The position numbers and the translations under genes were made by a program. A stretch of 8,795 bases of DNA, taken from assembly GCA_003453695.1 (NCBI GenBank), contig DMNK01000147.1, forward strand, positions 1-8,795, given 5' to 3'. Origin of the DNA: Acidimicrobiaceae bacterium. Lineage in GTDB: Bacteria > Actinomycetota > Acidimicrobiia > Acidimicrobiales > UBA8190. The notes beneath the pieces are model-generated. The model did no database searches. It was not told the DNA's origin and was given only the letters and a program-made list of their open reading frames with translations. Position 1 is the first letter of the stretch. Each line of letters starts with the position of its first letter. Below, piece after piece: positions 7,055 to 8,795 of the stretch.

Positions 7055-7403
7055 GCCGTCCCCCTTGGTGCCCGGTCCGCACCGGGCGCCGGGAAACCTG
7101 CCGACGCTCAGTGCGTCCTTCTTCGTCGGCTTCTGGTCAGGGAACGTTCGACCGAGTGGTTCCTTACGTGGCCGGACCGCCCTACCGAGCCTCGTGACGC
7201 AGTGTTGGTTCTTTCCCCAGCAAACCACTCAATGTGGGACAACGCTCGCAAAACGTCGCTTCAACGACCGTATCGATGGGCACGGGTTGTGCTCCGGGCC
7301 TGCTCAGGACGACCCGGGTAGGGTGGGCCCTTCCCGTCAGCCCTTTCGGTCACCGACCGCCGCCCTTCCGCCCACGACCGTCGAAAGAGGATGCCGAGCC
7401 GCC
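7055..7403. promoter_or_regulatory. Divergent intergenic region between the uptake operon and the cyclic-nucleotide-binding gene
   Basis: This 349-bp region must hold promoters for both the minus-strand operon and the plus-strand gene. It is somewhat more AT-containing around 7200-7280 than its surroundings. TAGGGT at 7319-7324 fits the loose actinobacterial -10 pattern TANNNT for the plus strand, but no convincing -35 is at the proper distance. I found no clear promoter for the minus strand, no riboswitch consensus I recognise and no CRP-type TGTGA-N6-TCACA operator. AAAGAGG at 7384-7390 may be the ribosome-binding site of the plus-strand gene, although its spacing is long. Confidence 0.4.
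7070..7087 (-). promoter_or_regulatory. Hairpin directly upstream of a ribosome-binding site
   Basis: On the minus strand GCCCGGT, a 4-nt loop GCGG and ACCGGGC form a perfect 7-bp stem. It ends 3 nt before the AAGGGGG ribosome-binding site of the secreted-protein gene. A stable GC stem there could affect translation of the operon's first gene or mRNA stability; in GC-rich DNA it may also be chance. Confidence 0.35.
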
Positions 7404-7841
7404 ATGGCGCCCAGGGGACGTGCTCAGAAGATCGATCTCGTGGCCGGGATCCCCATGTTCTCCACGCTCTCGCAGCGTGAGCTGGCCCAGGTGGCCACCT
7501 TGACCGTCCCGGGACACTTCGACGCCGGGGCGGTGCTCACCCGCCAGGGCGCCTCGGGAGGGCTCGCCTTCGTGATCGCCGAGGGGAAGGCCGAGGTGGT
7601 ACGGGGCGGACGGCGCCTGGCCACCCTCGGCCCCGGCGACGTGGTGGGCGAGCTGTCGCTCATCGACGGCGAGCCCCGCTCCGCCACCGTGCGGGCCGCC
7701 AGCGACATGGAGGTCCTCGAGATCAGCTCCCAGGACCTGAACCGGCTGCTGCGCAAGGCGCCGGCGGTGCGGCGCAAGCTCCTCGAGGCCCTCGCCACCC
7801 GTCTGCGCCAGGCCGACCGGCTGCCCACCGCCGGCCTCTGA
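7404..7841 (+). CDS. Stand-alone cyclic-nucleotide-binding domain protein
   Basis: The 145-residue protein is one cyclic-nucleotide-binding (cNMP) domain of the CRP/PKA-regulatory type. It begins MAPRGRAQKIDLVAGIPMFSTLS, the usual N-terminal helix with PMFSTLSQREL. Beta-roll features follow: GAVLTRQGASGG (42-53), VIAEGKAEVV (57-66) and LGPGDVVGELSLIDGEPRSA (75-94). The phosphate-binding cassette is intact, with E83 expected to contact the ribose and R92 the phosphate, so cAMP or a related nucleotide is a likely ligand. The C-terminal helix (about 108-137) ends the protein; there is no helix-turn-helix, kinase or transporter domain. The regulated partner is unknown. It is divergent from the uptake operon, so a link is possible but unproved. 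The ATG at 7404 is chosen because the open frame further upstream lacks family similarity. Confidence 0.9.
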   Translation: MAPRGRAQKIDLVAGIPMFSTLSQRELAQVATLTVPGHFDAGAVLTRQGASGGLAFVIAEGKAEVVRGGRRLATLGPGDVVGELSLIDGEPRSATVRAASDMEVLEISSQDLNRLLRKAPAVRRKLLEALATRLRQADRLPTAGL

Positions 7842-7848
7842 GCTCGGG

Positions 7849-7865
7849 GCCGGCCTGGCGCCGGC
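7849..7865. terminator. Possible bidirectional terminator hairpin between convergent genes
   Basis: GCCGGC, a 5-nt loop and GCCGGC form a 6-bp stem inside the 31-bp gap between convergent genes. There is no T-tract on either side, so it is at best a weak or factor-assisted terminator. Confidence 0.3.
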
Positions 7866-7872
7866 GGCACCG

Positions 7873-8361
7873 TCAACCGGGCGTCGACGGGGACCCGTCC
7901 GCTCGGCGGTCGGCGTAGCGGGTGAGCCCGGAGAGAAAGCGGCGCACGAAGCTGCGGGCGTAGGCCAGCGCCAGCGGGCCGCTACCGGGGACGAGCGGGT
8001 CCATCGTCCCGCTCCACGTGATGCGCGTGCCCGAGCCCTCGGGGTCGAGCACGACGTCGGCTCGGTAGTGGCGCGCCGGCATGCCCCGTCGTGCCACATA
8101 GCCGAGATGGCGCGGGGGTTCGAAGGCCACGACCTCCTCGGTGCTCCCGAACGGTCCCACGGCCAGGCGGCGCACTGCGCCCACCCCGTTGGGGTCGGGA
8201 GCGCCGGGCTGCCTCAAGAAGGTGTGCGTCAGGAACGACCACTCCTTCCAGTGCTCCACCTCGGCCACGAGGGGCCACACGACTTCGGGTGGCGCGGCGG
8301 TGTGCCCCACCAGCTCGTAGCCCAGGCGTCCGCCCCCCACAGCATCGGGACGGTCAGCCAC
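7873..8361 (-). CDS. SRPBCC (START-like) domain protein, polyketide cyclase/dehydrase-like
   Basis: The 162-residue product has the layout of the SRPBCC superfamily, small helix-grip folds with a hydrophobic ligand cavity. It shows YELVGHTAAPPEVVWPLVAE near 15 (first strand and helix, the family's typical APxExVWxL), EVEHWKEW near 34, GVGAVRRLAVGPFGSTEEVV near 59, PPRHLGYVARRGMP near 82, and GSGTRITWSGTMDP near 109 (the usual G(T/S)xxTW strand). The long C-terminal helix follows (LALAYARSFVRRFLSGL). Ligand and reaction are unknown; no catalytic residues can be assigned. The GTG start at 8361 overlaps the stop of the preceding SRPBCC gene by 8 bp, which suggests translational coupling, with AAGGTG as a modest ribosome-binding site. 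It converges on the cyclic-nucleotide-binding gene. Confidence 0.82.
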   Translation of the reverse strand: MADRPDAVGGGRLGYELVGHTAAPPEVVWPLVAEVEHWKEWSFLTHTFLRQPGAPDPNGVGAVRRLAVGPFGSTEEVVAFEPPRHLGYVARRGMPARHYRADVVLDPEGSGTRITWSGTMDPLVPGSGPLALAYARSFVRRFLSGLTRYADRRADGSPSTPG

Positions 8362-8737
8362 CCAGGTGCACCTTGAGCGCCTCGAGCGCCTGTTGGTAGG
8401 TGGCGTGCAGCAAGTCCCCCATGTCGTCGGGCTCGACCTCCACCTCCCAGGTCACCCGCGAGCCGTCTCCGTCGGGCACCACCGAGATGGTGGCCAGGTG
8501 GTTGACGACGGGAACCCCACCCACGATGCGGTAGCTGAGCGTGCGGTCCTCGTCGTCGCGTCGCTCGAGGCGTTCGGTCACCTCCAGGCCCATGAGGCGC
8601 AGCACCCGGTCGTCGCCGTCCACGACGCACGACTCGATCCCGGGCATCCAGTCGCCGATGCCTCCGAAGTTCCCCACCACCGCCCACGCCGCGTCGGGTT
8701 GGGCGCCCAGCTCGATCTCCGCACGTGCCTTGGCCAT
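8354..8737 (-). CDS. Small SRPBCC domain protein
   Basis: The 127-residue protein is a second SRPBCC/polyketide-cyclase-like domain. Its layout is MAKARAEIELGAQPDAAWAV (strand and helix start), GNFGGIGDWMPGIESC near 22-37, LEVTERLERRDDEDRTLSYR near 51-70, GSRVTWEVEVEP near 91-102, and the closing helix DLLHATYQQALEALKVHL. The NFGGIGDWMPGIE segment resembles the loop of MxaD-like and plant-allergen-like members. The ATG at 8737 is chosen over one 30 bp upstream because a near-perfect AAGGAGGT lies 5 nt before it. Function and ligand are unknown. It is probably co-transcribed with the next SRPBCC gene. Confidence 0.85.
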   Translation of the reverse strand: MAKARAEIELGAQPDAAWAVVGNFGGIGDWMPGIESCVVDGDDRVLRLMGLEVTERLERRDDEDRTLSYRIVGGVPVVNHLATISVVPDGDGSRVTWEVEVEPDDMGDLLHATYQQALEALKVHLGG

Positions 8738-8742
8738 GGCCG

Positions 8743-8750
8743 ACCTCCTT
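8743..8750 (-). promoter_or_regulatory. Strong Shine-Dalgarno deciding the SRPBCC start
   Basis: AAGGAGGT on the minus strand lies 5 nt before the ATG at 8737. It settles the start codon and suggests efficient translation. The remaining bases to 8795 show no clear promoter. Confidence 0.75.
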
Positions 8751-8795
8751 GTGGCGCGCCGCAGCATGCCAGGGAGCCGCGCCCGGCCACCACCC

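Noticed and set aside
6401..7321. A 306-codon plus-strand frame opposite the secreted-protein gene.
   Set aside because: It has shadow composition, no ribosome-binding site I trust, and crosses the divergent intergenic region.
6750..7403. N-terminal extension of the cyclic-nucleotide-binding protein in its open upstream frame.
   Set aside because: The extension overlaps the divergent gene and reads as low-information Arg/Pro/Ala sequence. The domain fits completely from the ATG at 7404.
1..8795. CRISPR array, insertion sequence, rRNA or phage genes.
   Set aside because: I saw no regularly spaced repeats, transposase motifs, terminal inverted repeats with target duplications, or RNA-gene signatures anywhere in the window.

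Overview
The window is high-GC actinobacterial DNA, but it appears to be two unrelated pieces joined at about position 1850. Bases 1 to about 1850 look mycobacterial. All genes there are on the minus strand, in the order dgt (only its last ~114 codons), sodC, dnaG (cut by the window start). The DnaG, SodC and Dgt proteins closely resemble the Mycobacterium homologues as I recall them, and dgt next to dnaG is the usual mycobacterial order. From about 1850 to 8795 the DNA comes from a high-GC, probably uncultured actinobacterium whose lineage I cannot fix.

In the second part, a minus-strand operon reads from 7054 down to 1850. It encodes an unrecognised secreted protein with a C-terminal membrane anchor, an extracellular substrate-binding protein held by three N-terminal membrane segments, and a fused LivH-LivM permease of the branched-chain amino acid (HAAT) ABC family. 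The permease is broken near its C-terminus at the join, and the ATPase genes expected after it are absent. Its reading frame runs without interruption into the Dgt tail, giving a 682-codon chimeric ORF.

Beyond a 349-bp divergent intergenic region, a small stand-alone cyclic-nucleotide-binding protein is read on the plus strand (7404-7841). It converges on a minus-strand pair of overlapping SRPBCC-fold genes (7873-8737).

Working model: the secreted protein, tethered binding protein and fused permease form one envelope-anchored uptake system, made from a translationally coupled operon. The mycobacterial part is housekeeping (dNTP control, priming of replication) with a periplasmic-type superoxide dismutase inserted. 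The join is the most important thing to resolve. It is either an assembly or amplification chimera (more likely) or a real recombination, and no functional link between the two halves should be assumed.
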